Shown here piece after piece: positions 21,830 through 31,719 of a stretch of 64,000 nt of DNA. The position numbers were made by a program, and so were the translations under genes. Source of the stretch: Cordylochernes scorpioides (lineage: Eukaryota; Arthropoda; Arachnida; Pseudoscorpiones; Chernetidae); contig CP092869.1 in assembly GCA_030710605.1 (NCBI GenBank), forward strand, positions 15,435,703 to 15,499,702, written 5' to 3'. Each line of letters starts with the position of its first letter. The stretch's first letter is position 1. The notes below the pieces were generated by a model. The model did not search any database. It saw nothing but the letters and a program-made list of their open reading frames with translations, and was not told the origin of the DNA.

Positions 21830-22440
21830 CTGGAGCCAGTTTTAGAAAATGTAGATTACAGCACCCATGGCCTCTAGGGTCTACTCGGCGATCTTCAGTT
21901 TGTCTTCCATAAATTACCCACCACGTGTATATTTAGAAGACAAACCGATGACCCTGTCTTCACCATGCCCCAACACCGAAAATAAAAAAAAAGTTACTAT
22001 ATCCGTCGACATGGCGCCGTGACAAAGTCATTTTGGTGACATAAGTACGACCGGCCATTCGAGAAGAAAAAAATGACACGAAGAGACAAGATCTTCGTGA
22101 CAACCAACGAAAATACATTTTCTATTTCTGAAAAGTCGGTGTTGAAGACATGAAGTATATAATATACAGGAGATATCACCAACGTACGCAATGGTATTGA
22201 GATTTTCCTTTCATCAAGATATGGTATAAGAGGTAGAAGCGAAAAATTCTTCGTATTACGTACGTCTTCCCATTTTTTCACGTCTATACACGTAGCATAG
22301 GGCGCTCTGGGTGGACATTTCTCAGTTTGGAGTAGCTGGTGTTGTGGCTTTGTCACCGACCTGAGGCCGCTAGTTTGCAGCGACGGTCAATAGATGGCGT
22401 CAGGTTTTGTCGTTTATTTTGACAGGATAGGCACCCTATT
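21830..22440. other. No accepted gene
   Basis: 22330-22430 (GACGGTCAATAGATGGCGTC) resembles 7840-7880. The rest shows no recognised feature. Confidence 0.35.
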
Positions 22441-22756
22441 TTTTTTTTTTTTTGCTTATTCTTAGTACGCGTGATACAGGCTATGATAATCATGGTGGGT
22501 AGAAGTAAGCGACTGCTTTTACTGTAAGTACACCACATGTCTACACATGTGAAAAGCAGTACGACTTTGCACTTACAAATGTGTCAATAGTCCCGTTTAG
22601 TTATTTACACTCGCTGGTGGACTTGGACTTTTGCAAGAATCGGGGGCCATTGGAGCATTTTTTTTTTATCAGAAAAAAAAATGTCCAATGAGGGAATCGA
22701 ACCCGGATCGTAGCGGTCGAAAACCAACGGTTTAGACCATTCTTCCACCGATCCCT
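22441..22756 (-). mobile_element. SINE-1
   Basis: Same organisation as 13612-13926, with box B slightly changed to GGGTTCGATTCCCTC. A short CCCTATT direct repeat may be the TSD. Confidence 0.88.
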
Positions 22757-22819
22757 ATTATTTTTTTATAGATCAATTTCCTCTTGTAAAATGTCCATCT
22801 GCATATATATATATAATGA

Positions 22820-23060
22820 AAAAGCATATTCTGATCACGCAAGTAAACGTGACTAATGGCAGAGGACCATCTATCAACTGAACGATGATCCCCCCTCTCC
22901 AGAAATTGGCAAATACCTTCTTTTATTGCATTGAAAAGAAAAGCTAACCATCTGTGTGTTTCGGGCTGTTGGTTTTGTCAGCGTGGGGGTACGTTAGCTA
23001 CCCACCAAAGGTGATAATTCTCCATATTTTTGATTCTGGGAAATAGTATGAAGAAGATCA
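22820..23060. repeat. Family E repeat
   Basis: GTTTCGGGCTGTTGGTTTTG TCAGCG and the neighbouring AAGAAAAGCTAACCA are shared with 41150-41240 and, more distantly, 19700-20010. Confidence 0.5.
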
Positions 23061-23330
23061 GTCACGTGAAGAAAAAGAAGTATTTGCTGATCATGTAACA
23101 ACTAAGCGTTGATGCTAAACTTTGCATGATTAGGAGATGCTCGTTGTTTACGGTACTGAGCCATAATATATGTGCAGGAGACACAAACCAGCATATCTTC
23201 CATCAAGATAGAAATGTTTCGTAAGATATCGAGGGAAAAAAAGGAACTAGATCAATCGGAGGATAATCTTCTCTCCACAGTATTCTTCACTACTGAAACT
23301 AGTGAGTTAGGAATCGGACCGTTCAAGGAG

Positions 23331-23857
23331 ACGTGTCCAAGGATCAGACAAAACACTAGACACGTGTCCAAGGATCAGACAAAGCACTAGAGACGTGTCC
23401 AAGGATCAGACAAAGCACTAGACACGTGTCCAAGGAGCAGACAAAGCACTAGACACGTGTCCAAGGAGCAGACAAAGCACTAGACACGTGTCCAAGGAGC
23501 AGACAAAGCACTAGACACGTGTCCAAGGAGCAGACAAAGCACTAGACACGTGTCCAAGGAGCAGACAAAGCACTAGACAAGTGTCCAAGGAGCAGACAAA
23601 GCACTAGACACGTGTTCAAGGATCAGACAAAGCACTAGACACGTGTCCAAGGATCAGACAAAGCACTAGACACGTGTCCAAGGAGCAGACAAAGCACTAG
23701 ACACGTGTCCAAGGATCAGACAAAGCACTAGACACGTGTCCAAGGATCAGACAAAGCACTAGACACGTGTCCAAGGATCAGACAAAGCACTAGACACGTG
23801 TCCAAGGAGCAGACAAAGCCATAGACACGTGTCCAAGGAGCAGCAGACAGCACCCGG
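23331..23857. repeat. 31-bp minisatellite, about 16 copies
   Basis: ACGTGTCCAAGGA(T/G)CAGAC repeats with an exact 31-bp period from 23331 to 23827. Two unit types (GGATCAG and GGAGCAG) occur in runs rather than at random. Confidence 0.95.
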
Positions 23858-24251
23858 GCATCGAGGAAAAAAAAAGTTCAATCTGCGCTGAGAGAATGCC
23901 TCGCATGGCTGACACCCAGCAGTGTGTGTGTCTAGCGACTTGGGTTTTCCTTGGAGGATTTTCGAAATCCACCTAACAACCAGCTAGCTCCCTGAACTTT
24001 TCCTCAATGTCCTTCTCTTTTAACGGTCAATTATACGTATTTACATTAACTTGAGCAATGGCTTTCTCGTTGTCGCTAAAACATCCTAAACTTTTATCGC
24101 TAAGGGAAGTGAGGGGTCACAAATTTAGAAGTGGGACAGGAAGACTCAACCTTTGCCGAATTTTCAAAAAACGTTCTGGAAAATATTTTATAAAATTTCT
24201 TTAAAATAACGTCTAAAATTTACCATTTATATATTTCACCTCTCTCTTTAA
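23858..24251. other. No recognised gene
   Basis: An ORF of 48 codons from 24058 is visible but unidentified and not accepted. Confidence 0.35.
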
Positions 24252-24350
24252 TTTGTCGGGGACTCCGACCTAGACAAGATGCTGTCCGACTTCAGGGCAG
24301 AATGCGACATTGAACGAGACGACACCCAGTGGTATTCGTCTGATACAAAC
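24252..24350 (+). CDS. Possible host exon fragment
   Basis: The frame encodes GDSDLDKMLSDFRAEC then DIERDDTQWYSSDTN in a GC-rich island within AT-rich DNA, and codon use looks protein-like. An acceptor could be the CCTAG at 24272 and a donor the GTATTC at 24332, but neither is strong. The protein is unidentified. Confidence 0.3.
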
Positions 24351-24499
24351 GTTTTATTATTATTTTGTTTTATTTTCCCCTCTCTATATAATTAACCCTA
24401 TATAATTTTATATGTACGTTATAATAAATAAGTTTCAATCTCTTTAATTTGTCTGTGGGAGACGGACAGTTTAGATAGCTGATAACTGAAGACAAATTT

Positions 24500-24640
24500 T
24501 AATTATAAGACAATCAGAGTGGTCAAAACAATCAAAACAGCTGGGAGGGTTCACCATTGATGAGCCATGCCCTCCCATTTTAATTTTTATCATTACTGTA
24601 TAAGGTCTGTAAAAATAGTTTTTCATCTATAAAGTCAAAA
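24500..24640. repeat. Family G repeat (GGGAGGG hairpin)
   Basis: AGCTGGGAGGGTTCACCATT GATGAGCCATGCCCTCCCAT can fold as GGGAGGG/CCCTCCC. Related segments are at 28322-28500, 31855-32010, 46090-46400 and 62095-62180. Confidence 0.6.
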
Positions 24641-24778
24641 TAGCGTTAAAATCGCATCTTTTCAGCAATAGAAGAAGACCCCTATATTCCAGGCAGAACA
24701 GAACCCAGTAAAAACGACAAAATTGTGAACGGTACATATCAATTTTAATGTCTTAGTTTTATGCTTCAACTATAAAAC

Positions 24779-25022
24779 ATATTGATAATTATTAAAATTA
24801 CAAATATATTCTCACAATGAGTATCTTTTTTATTTAAAAAAACGCAAGCTTTCAAGCGTTAATCGCTCTTCAACGGGCTTACTATAATATTATAGTAAGT
24901 CCGTTGAAGAGCGATTAACGCTTGAAAGCTAGCGTTTTTTAAATAAAAAAGATACTCATTGTGAGAATATATTTGTAATTTTAATACTTTTTTCACAATT
25001 TTATCATGAATATTGATAATTA
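24779..25022. mobile_element. PAL-1 near-perfect palindrome with 13-bp TSD
   Basis: The arms 24790-24888 and 24889-24986 match over about 98 bp with three differences (two substitutions, one missing T) around ACTATAAT/ATTATAGT. ATATTGATAATTA at 24779-24791 and 25010-25022 is an exact direct repeat. The element between them is 218 bp and non-coding. Confidence 0.9.
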
Positions 25023-25385
25023 ACTTATGCTGTAGTAACTCTGATACCTAAGTTTTGTTGTTGTTAAAAAACGGTCCGAGAGCTAAAAGAATGTTAGGAA
25101 ACGCTGGTTTAAAGCATTCGCGGTCAAAAGGTGAGCGTGTAGCGACCAACTTTGGCGCTACTTACAGTAAGTAGGGTGGGGTTGGGTGGCTTGTACCAAA
25201 CGTGCTGTCAAGTAACGGCCGGTTTGACCATCTTGGACGATCTGAAAGGTGTAAAACTGGTGGTCACACACAATGTGCTCTAAAATAGAAGTCCAAACGG
25301 GAGGTGAAAGAAAAGAGGCCATCGGCCAGTTAACTATTCCACATTGTTAGCCCGCTCTCGAGTCTATTGTCCACCCACGGGTCTC
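25023..25385. other. No recognised gene
   Basis: GC-moderate sequence preceding the 86-bp array. No frame was accepted. Confidence 0.35.
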
Positions 25386-27040
25386 CTCGCTAGACAAACT
25401 GATTGAGAGGTGATTTGGTACATACATCGAGAGAATACAAATGGTTGAATCCCATGGATTTGATGGGTTTCTTAACTAGACAAACTTATAAAGAGGTGAC
25501 TTGGTACGTACATTGAGAGGATACAAATGCTTGAATCCCCTGGATTTGATGGGTTCCTTAAATAGACAAACTTATAAAGAGGTGATTTGGTACATACATT
25601 GAGAGGATACAAATGCTTGAATCCCCTGAATTTGATGGGTTCCTTAACTAGACAAACTTATAAAGAGGTGACTTGGTACGTACATTGAGAGAATACAAAT
25701 GGTTGAATCCCCTGGATTTGATGGGTTCCTTCGCTAGACAAACTTATAAAGAGGTGATTTGGTACGTACATTGAGAGAATACAAATGCTTGAATCCCATG
25801 ATTTGATGGGTTCCTTCGCTAGACAAACTTATAAAGAGGTGACTTGGTACGTACATTGAGAGAATACAAATGGTTGAATCCCCTGGATTTGATGGGTTCC
25901 TTCGCTAGACAAACTGATAGAGAGGTGATTTGGTACGTACATTGAGAGAATACAAATGTTTGAATCCCCTGGATTTGATGGGTTCCTTAACTAGACAAAC
26001 TTATAAAGAGGTGACTTGGTACGTACATTGAGAGAATACAAATGCTTGAATCCCCTGGATTTGATGGGTTCCTTCGCTAGACAAACTTATAAAGAGGTAA
26101 CTTGGTACGTACATCGAGAGAATACAAATGGTTGAATCCCCTGGATTTGATGGGTTCCTTAACTAGACAAACTTATAAAGAGGTAACTTGGTACGTACAT
26201 CGAGAGAATACAAATGGTTGAATCCCCTGGATTTGATGGGTTCCTTAACTAGACAAACTTATAAAGAGGTAACTTGGTACGTACATCGAGAGAATACAAA
26301 TGGTTGAATCCCCTGGATTTGATGGGTTCCTTAACTAGACAAACTTATAAAGAGGTGACTTGGTACGTACATTGAGAGAATACAAATGCTTGAATCCCCT
26401 GGATTTGATGGGTTCCTTCGCTAGACAAACTTATAAAGAGGTGACTTGGTACGTACATTGAGAGAATACAAATGCTTGAATCCCCTGGATTTGATGGGTT
26501 CCTTCGCTAGACAAACTTATAAAGAGGTGACTTGGTACGTACATTGAGAGAATACAAATGCTTGAATCCCATGGATTTGATAGGTCCCTTAACTAGACAA
26601 ACTTATAAAGAGGTGACTTGGTACGTACATTGAGAGAATACAAATGTTTGAATCCCCTGGATTTGATGGGTTCCTTAACTAGACAAACTTATAAAGAGGT
26701 AACTTGGTACGTACATCGAGAGAATACAAATGCTTGAATCCCCTGGATTTGATGGGTTCCTTCGCTAGACAAACTTATAAAGAGGTGACTTGGTACATAC
26801 ATTGAGAGAATACAAATGGTTGAATCCCCTGGATTTGATGGGTTCCTTCGCTAGACAAACTTATAAAGAGGTAACTTGGTACGTACATCGAGAGAATACA
26901 AATGCTTGAATCCCCTGGATTTGATGGGTTCCTTCGCTAGACAAACTTATAAAGAGGTGACTTGGTACATACATTGAGAGAATACAAATGGTTGAATCCC
27001 CTGGATTTGATGGGTTCCTTCGCTAAACAAACTGATAGCC
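25386..27040. repeat. 86-bp satellite-like array, 19 copies
   Basis: CTAGACAAACTTATAAAGAG heads units from 25391 to 27025 at an 86-bp period, with one 85-bp unit. The units carry linked variants: GTAACTTGG always occurs with ACATCGAG, and GTGACTTGG usually with ACATTGAG. Boundaries are abrupt, and outside them the sequence is single-copy within the window. Confidence 0.96.
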
Positions 27041-27189
27041 ACTTATAGCGTGATTACACTAAAATAACTTCTTCTTTTTAAGTAAGAAAAACGGAGAAGG
27101 GGACTCAGGTAGTAAAGTGACTAAATACGCATGTCCTGACTTCTCAATAGGTATCTTATATTCGATTTATTTATAATCCCTTATAATTA

Positions 27190-27449
27190 TTAAGTATTTA
27201 GGTAAAAAGTTTCTTTTAATTTTGAATTTGCAAGCTTTCGAGTAAATATACTGCTCTTCAACAGGCTAATATACTCTATGTACAATCTATTTAATAAAGA
27301 GATTGTACATAGAGTATCAGCCCGTTGAAGAACAGTATAGTTGCTTGAAAGCTTGCAAATTAAAAATTAAAAGAAACTTTTTTTCCTGAATTTTATTTTT
27401 CCTTTTTTCAAATAATTCCTGTGTAACTATTGCTCACGTTAAGTATTTA
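27190..27449. mobile_element. PAL-2 palindromic element with 11-bp TSD
   Basis: Inverted arms contain AGTTTCTTTTAATTTTGAAT, CAAGCTTTCGAG and CTCTATGTACAATCT. TTAAGTATTTA at 27190-27200 and 27439-27449 is a direct repeat. A single-arm relative is at 42790-42905. Confidence 0.85.
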
Positions 27450-27764
27450 CTAGTTCCTGTCCAACAGGCTCTACTGAGTACGGCTATTCACTCCACGGTC
27501 AACGGCTTAACTGACCGAAGGAAGGAGACCTGACCTACGATGTCATCGGTCAGTCGCCAAGAGGAGCGATATCTCCAGTAGCTTCCTTATGTCCAGTCGG
27601 GCCGGAAGTCTAGATTACCTGGCTTGAGGGGATTACTGACCAAATTATCCCATGTTCACGTATATACAGTAGTACTTCAATCTAACTGGTTTTATAAGAC
27701 TCTAGAAATTGTGGAACATTATAGAAATCAAAAAAGACCGTTTACCTTTACTTCCATCTTTTAA
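27450..27764. other. No accepted gene
   Basis: 27470-27660 is GC-richer with short open frames but no recognisable product. Confidence 0.35.
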
Positions 27765-27930
27765 TTTTGAGTATTAAATACACTCATGGATAAACTTAAG
27801 GAAGTGAAAAGTCTTTGATGTAATCTTTTTTTTTTAAGTAGACAGAGGCTGTTCACACTTGGTTATCTCGTGTGTCTTCAATAAAGGTCACTGTAATATC
27901 TTTCAGAGTTATTGTCTGAATTCCGATATA
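27765..27930 (+). mobile_element. LINE 3' tail fragment
   Basis: ACACTCATGGATAAA...CACTTGGTTATCTC(G/T)TG TGTCTTCAATAAAGG is shared with 59855-60030. The AATAAAGG signal near the end resembles LINE-C tails. Confidence 0.55.
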
Positions 27931-28123
27931 CATGGTAAAATATACAGCTTCAGGCAGTAAAAAGACTAAATAGACATATTACCCTGACCTCTCAAAAGAG
28001 CCATATATAGCATGGCACGTTATAGTTTCGGGCTCAAAAATCATAAACTTTGGTTAATAGCCCGTAAAACCATGCTCTCTCTAGATATATATAATGTCGA
28101 TAAACTCTTCGAATAAAAATATC

Positions 28124-28312
28124 AAAATATAAGGACGATTGAAGAGGAGTGTCTTGTACGAACTTTATTATCAAGCTTTCGGACGTCCTTCTACAGGCTT
28201 TACTATTTCAAATTATGTTGACAAATATCATTATAAAGGCTGTAGAAGGACATCCGAAAGCTTGCGAATAAAGTTCGTATTAGACACTCCTCTTCAATCG
28301 TTGTTATATTTT
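28124..28312. mobile_element. PAL-3 palindromic element
   Basis: Arms of about 80 bp (GGACGATTGAAGAGGAGTGT at the left, complement at the right) surround a short centre. It contains CTGTAGA-hairpin-GAAAGC at 28240-28260. No TSD was identified with confidence. Confidence 0.8.
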
Positions 28313-28321
28313 GCTATATAT

Positions 28322-28500
28322 AGCAAATGGGATGGTTGTGGGCTCAGCAATGTTGAACCATCTTCCCAGCAGCGGTAACGCTTGTGTTAATCCCCGTGAA
28401 AGGATTCGCCACTAATGAATCATGTCATTTCTATCATTACAGTACTGTATATTATCTATAAAAAATAGTTTTTGGTTATTAAATAAAGGAAAAATTAGGA
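28322..28500. repeat. Family G repeat
   Basis: GGGATGGTTGTGG(G)CTCAGCA...ATCTTCCCAGC and TTTGGTTATTAAATAAAG recur at 31855-32020. Confidence 0.7.
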
Positions 28501-28598
28501 CCACCTCCTGTGGAAGGACTGACAGGTCCGAAAGCTAGAGAATAAAATTTGAACGAGAAACTTAGCCCTGGAGACTTTATTTTCTTTATAATATATAT
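28501..28598 (+). repeat. Family D repeat, copy 2, LTR target
   Basis: GTGGAAGGACTGACAGGTCC GAAAGC and AAACTTAGCCCTGGAGACTT match 39315-39425 (inverted) and 371-472. The LTR element inserted near its 3' end. Confidence 0.7.
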
Positions 28599-28854
28599 TG
28601 TGACGAAGAAATATTTTATTATTTAATTTAAAATTATTCAATGAAAATATATTCAACAGATTATAAAAATATATATTAATCTGTATTTGTGAAATCATCT
28701 TTAAAATATTTCTTTGCTTGCTTGCTTAAGATTCTCTAGCTGTAAATAGAGTTTTTGGGGCTGACCTGTTAATAATCGTCGACTCGTCGCTGCGACGTCA
28801 TCAATAAATACTTTTACATCTTAGGATATTTCAAGACTTGATTTCTACGTTACA
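28599..28854 (+). repeat. 5' LTR
   Basis: It starts TGTGACG and ends GTTACA, so the termini are TG...CA. I see one difference from the 3' LTR (A versus G near 28836), which implies recent insertion. CATCAATAAATACTT near 28799 could include the polyadenylation signal. Confidence 0.95.
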
Positions 28855-28856
28855 AC

Positions 28857-28868
28857 TGGTGGAGAGAC
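28857..28868 (+). promoter_or_regulatory. Candidate tRNA primer-binding site
   Basis: TGGTGGAGAGAC begins two bases after the LTR. TGG would pair with the CCA end of a tRNA. The cognate tRNA was not identified. Confidence 0.5.
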
Positions 28869-28930
28869 TGGACCGATACCCATTAAGAAATAAAAGAAAA
28901 ATTGATTCTGTTGAACCAGAAGAAACTTCT

Positions 28931-30094
28931 ATGAATGTAAAGAAGGAAGGTACTCGGGTAAGCAACTACGTTGTTCAACATTTGCCAAGGAACCCTTCCA
29001 TTTTCTCCGGAGAGGATGGTGAGGATCTTCAAAAATGGTTAAAAGGGTATGCACGTGTGGCAAGGTACAACCATTGGGACGAAACCCTTTGTCTTACTAA
29101 AGTTTATTTTTATCTATCTGGAACTGCTCTCAAATGGTTTGAGAACAACGAAGAAAGCATACAGACTTGGAAGGAATTCACATCTCAATTAGAGAATGTG
29201 TTCGGAAAAAAAGAAAATTCAAAATTGCAAGCGGAGAAGAAACTTAAAACACGGGCACAATTAAAAGGTGAAAGTACCGAATTTTACATCCAGGATGTCC
29301 TGTGCTTGTGCAAAGAGGTTGATCCTCAAATGAGCGTAGAAGATAAAATCTCCCACCTCATGAAGGGGATAGCTGAGGAGCTTTATCAAGCACTCCTACC
29401 GAGGGATGTACAGAGCACTGAGCAATTCATTACAGAATGTCGCCGTGTCGAAGCGCTCCGTTGTAGGCGAGTTACCCCAACCAGGTACGAGCGCCTACCA
29501 AATGTAGCCTCTCTCTGTGACCAGGATGACGGAGAAGATCTGTCATCTATGATTAGGCAAATTGTTCGTGAGGAGGTAAAGCGGGCATTAGGCTCTCCTC
29601 GGGAGGAACCAAAAAATGCTACAATCGAAGAAATTGTAAAGAAGGAGATTGGAAGAACCCTGGCGCCAATCTCAAAGTCTAGGAGAAGTCCACCTCAAAA
29701 GGAAAGACCCCGACAGTTTTTAAATACTAGATATGAGGCCGAAACGATAAGACCGCACCCTGAACCTAGATACCCAAAGCAAGGAGGAAGACGCGACATC
29801 AATGATTGGCGTACAACTGAGGGAAGGCCAATCTGTTTCTACTGCGGACGCCCAGGTCACGTCGTCCGCTATTGCCGTGACAGGAAGAGAAACAATGAGG
29901 AAAGGAGAAATGACTATTTCCAAAGAAAGCAAGACGCAATGGTATCCTACAACTCTCGAGCTGAATCTCAGGACGCCAATGACGAATCATCGAGGAAAAC
30001 TTTCACTCGCTACCGAAGCCCTACTTCATATCGCGGTCGAAGCAGACAACATTTCTCACCTGCTAGAAGATCTAGCTGGACGCCCCGCCATTAA
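28931..30094 (+). CDS. gag: Gag polyprotein of the LTR element
   Basis: Gag packages element RNA into virus-like particles. From the first ATG at 28931 it is 387 aa. The frame is open further upstream into the LTR, but only through a TTG, so ATG 28931 is preferred. After a short basic N-terminus comes a Retrotrans_gag-type domain (about residues 20-180) including FSGEDGEDLQKWLKGYA, ALKWFENN and a helical Q/K/E-rich stretch. A charged linker follows, then one CCHC knuckle, CFYCGRPGHVVRYC (C302, C305, H310, C315), and an arginine-rich tail ending TPRH. The frame is intact with no stops or shifts. No pol follows: 30095-30338 is non-coding. The knuckle style resembles Gag proteins of chelicerate Ty3/mdg4-group elements (recalled, not searched). 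Confidence 0.92.
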   Translation: MNVKKEGTRVSNYVVQHLPRNPSIFSGEDGEDLQKWLKGYARVARYNHWDETLCLTKVYFYLSGTALKWFENNEESIQTWKEFTSQLENVFGKKENSKLQAEKKLKTRAQLKGESTEFYIQDVLCLCKEVDPQMSVEDKISHLMKGIAEELYQALLPRDVQSTEQFITECRRVEALRCRRVTPTRYERLPNVASLCDQDDGEDLSSMIRQIVREEVKRALGSPREEPKNATIEEIVKKEIGRTLAPISKSRRSPPQKERPRQFLNTRYEAETIRPHPEPRYPKQGGRRDINDWRTTEGRPICFYCGRPGHVVRYCRDRKRNNEERRNDYFQRKQDAMVSYNSRAESQDANDESSRKTFTRYRSPTSYRGRSRQHFSPARRSSWTPRH

Positions 30095-30338
30095 AACTAG
30101 ATGATAGACCACATTGGAGGTGAGGCCGCAAAGTTATAAAATCCCCCCTTACCGACCACAGTAGAAATGAGAAAAAGCTACCTTGACGTAAACATAGACC
30201 TACCAAGTCCTCATGAAGAAGATATCTCAACTGAAAGAAGACATCCACCGCAGTCACCTGAATATAGCCCTGGCCATAGTACTAGTTCTTAAGACTGACG
30301 ACGTAAGTCTCCTGCTGAGCATCGGGTCGATGCTCTCT

Positions 30339-30352
30339 ATAGGAGGAGGCTA
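30339..30352 (+). promoter_or_regulatory. Polypurine tract
   Basis: ATAGGAGGAGGCTA directly precedes the 3' LTR and would prime plus-strand synthesis. Confidence 0.7.
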
Positions 30353-30608
30353 TGTGACGAAGAAATATTTTATTATTTAATTTAAAATTATTCAATGAAA
30401 ATATATTCAACAGATTATAAAAATATATATTAATCTGTATTTGTGAAATCATCTTTAAAATATTTCTTTGCTTGCTTGCTTAAGATTCTCTAGCTGTAAA
30501 TAGAGTTTTTGGGGCTGACCTGTTAATAATCGTCGACTCGTCGCTGCGACGTCATCAATAAATACTTTTACATCTTAGGATATTTCAAGGCTTGATTTCT
30601 ACGTTACA
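30353..30608 (+). repeat. 3' LTR
   Basis: 256 bp, TGTGACG...GTTACA, matching the 5' LTR except for one base. Confidence 0.95.
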
Positions 30609-30970
30609 ATATAATGTGTCAATCGAGGTGACACATGTCTTAAAACAGTTGACCAAGTAAACACAATGTCCACAGAGAGAGAGAGATTGTCAGAGTAAGA
30701 ACACTTACCTACTAGATAACCATGTTACCATGAGATTTTTATAACAACAAACAACAGGTTTAACCAGAGTTTCAACTGTATTTGCCAAAAAAAGAGAGAG
30801 AAGAAGAACAGTCAAAAGTCAATAAGAACGTCTACCATTTCCATTAGTATTCCAAAACAAAGTTAACGGAGAGAATTAGAGGAGGTGGAAGAAGAAGAAG
30901 AAAAGAAGGGAAGGGTGAAGCAAGGCACAAAAGATGACCCAGTTCAGTCGGACGTAACGCCTCGGCTGCG

Positions 30971-31135
30971 ATGACTTTGTTACGGGACGGCGACACCAAT
31001 GGCTGCTTGGACTGGCCGGCCGTGGGTAATTATGGACTGGAGGGACGTTTAGAGGATGAGATGATTGACAATTTAAACAATGATATTGATTCTTCTATTA
31101 AATTGTTACAAAGGTGGAAATATATAATAAGATAG
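30971..31135 (+). CDS. 54-aa ORF or 5' exon, unidentified
   Basis: ATG at 30971 opens a frame containing MTLLRDGDTNGCLDWPAVG, then NYGLEGRLEDEMIDNLNNDI. It sits in a GC-rich patch preceded by a purine-rich (GAAGAA) stretch that could be 5' UTR. The final codons run into the repeat at 31132, so the true end may be a splice site. The composition is protein-like. The family is not recognised. Confidence 0.33.
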   Translation: MTLLRDGDTNGCLDWPAVGNYGLEGRLEDEMIDNLNNDIDSSIKLLQRWKYIIR

Positions 31136-31270
31136 TAAATAAAGGGTAGATAAAATGTAGGGGAATTATATAGTTGTGTATGTGTACAAATTTCTTCAGC
31201 AAGGCAGACTTCCCCACCTTGAGAGAATCCAGACAAGGTCTTCTTGTACACTCCTCAGTTCCACGCCGAG
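31132..31270 (-). mobile_element. LINE tail repeat
   Basis: The inverse of 33050-33400: CTGAGGAGTGTACAAGAAGA CCTTGTCTGGA and AATTTGTACACATACACAAC on the minus strand. It ends near TACCCTTTATTTAC. Confidence 0.6.
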
Positions 31271-31719
31271 GAAGTACTTATAGATGTGTCTTGGCAGACG
31301 TCAGGATGGCCAGGGCGTCATCGTCCGATGATTGATCAACACGTGGAATGACAATATTGGATTCAAGCTGATGGTCTTACGTTCTAAGATTGGATTGTAA
31401 ATAGTCGTGTACCAGACAGCCCTGTTTATAATATCCCTCTTAATATAACATAACCTAGGCGGAAGTCAGTAAAATTGTCTCAAAATTTAGAATTAGGACA
31501 GTCCAGCGGCATGAACTGGTGACAGCCAGAGTCAGTTCGAAATCTTCGTTGAAATAAAAATATCTTCAATGGATTAGCAAACAAGTGAAAGCCCGCCGCC
31601 TATCAGTAAGTGCAGGGGACACTGGCATGCTCTTACATATGTAGTGTACATACAGTCCCATCGTGTCCTGTAGTATTTGTACTTGAAGAATAATACAATT
31701 GTTAACGTTCTAGCATATA

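Larger units (their letters stand above)
28599..30608 (+). mobile_element. Gag-only Ty3-type LTR retrotransposon
   Basis: This 2,010-bp element has two 256-bp LTRs, a 1,498-bp interior, one intact gag frame, a candidate primer-binding site and a purine tract. There is no protease, reverse transcriptase, RNase H or integrase and no room for them. A 4-bp ATAT duplication (28595-28598, 30609-30612) is compatible with integrase insertion, though the context is low-complexity. It must rely on another element for reverse transcription. Confidence 0.93.

Noticed and set aside
23331-23857. CRISPR-like array
   Set aside because: The 31-bp units are contiguous without spacers; this is a eukaryotic minisatellite.
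25386-27040. CRISPR-like or centromeric array
   Set aside because: No spacers, and only 19 units in a mixed region; no evidence of centromere function.
27470-27660. GC-rich patch tested as an exon
   Set aside because: No long frame and no convincing splice sites.
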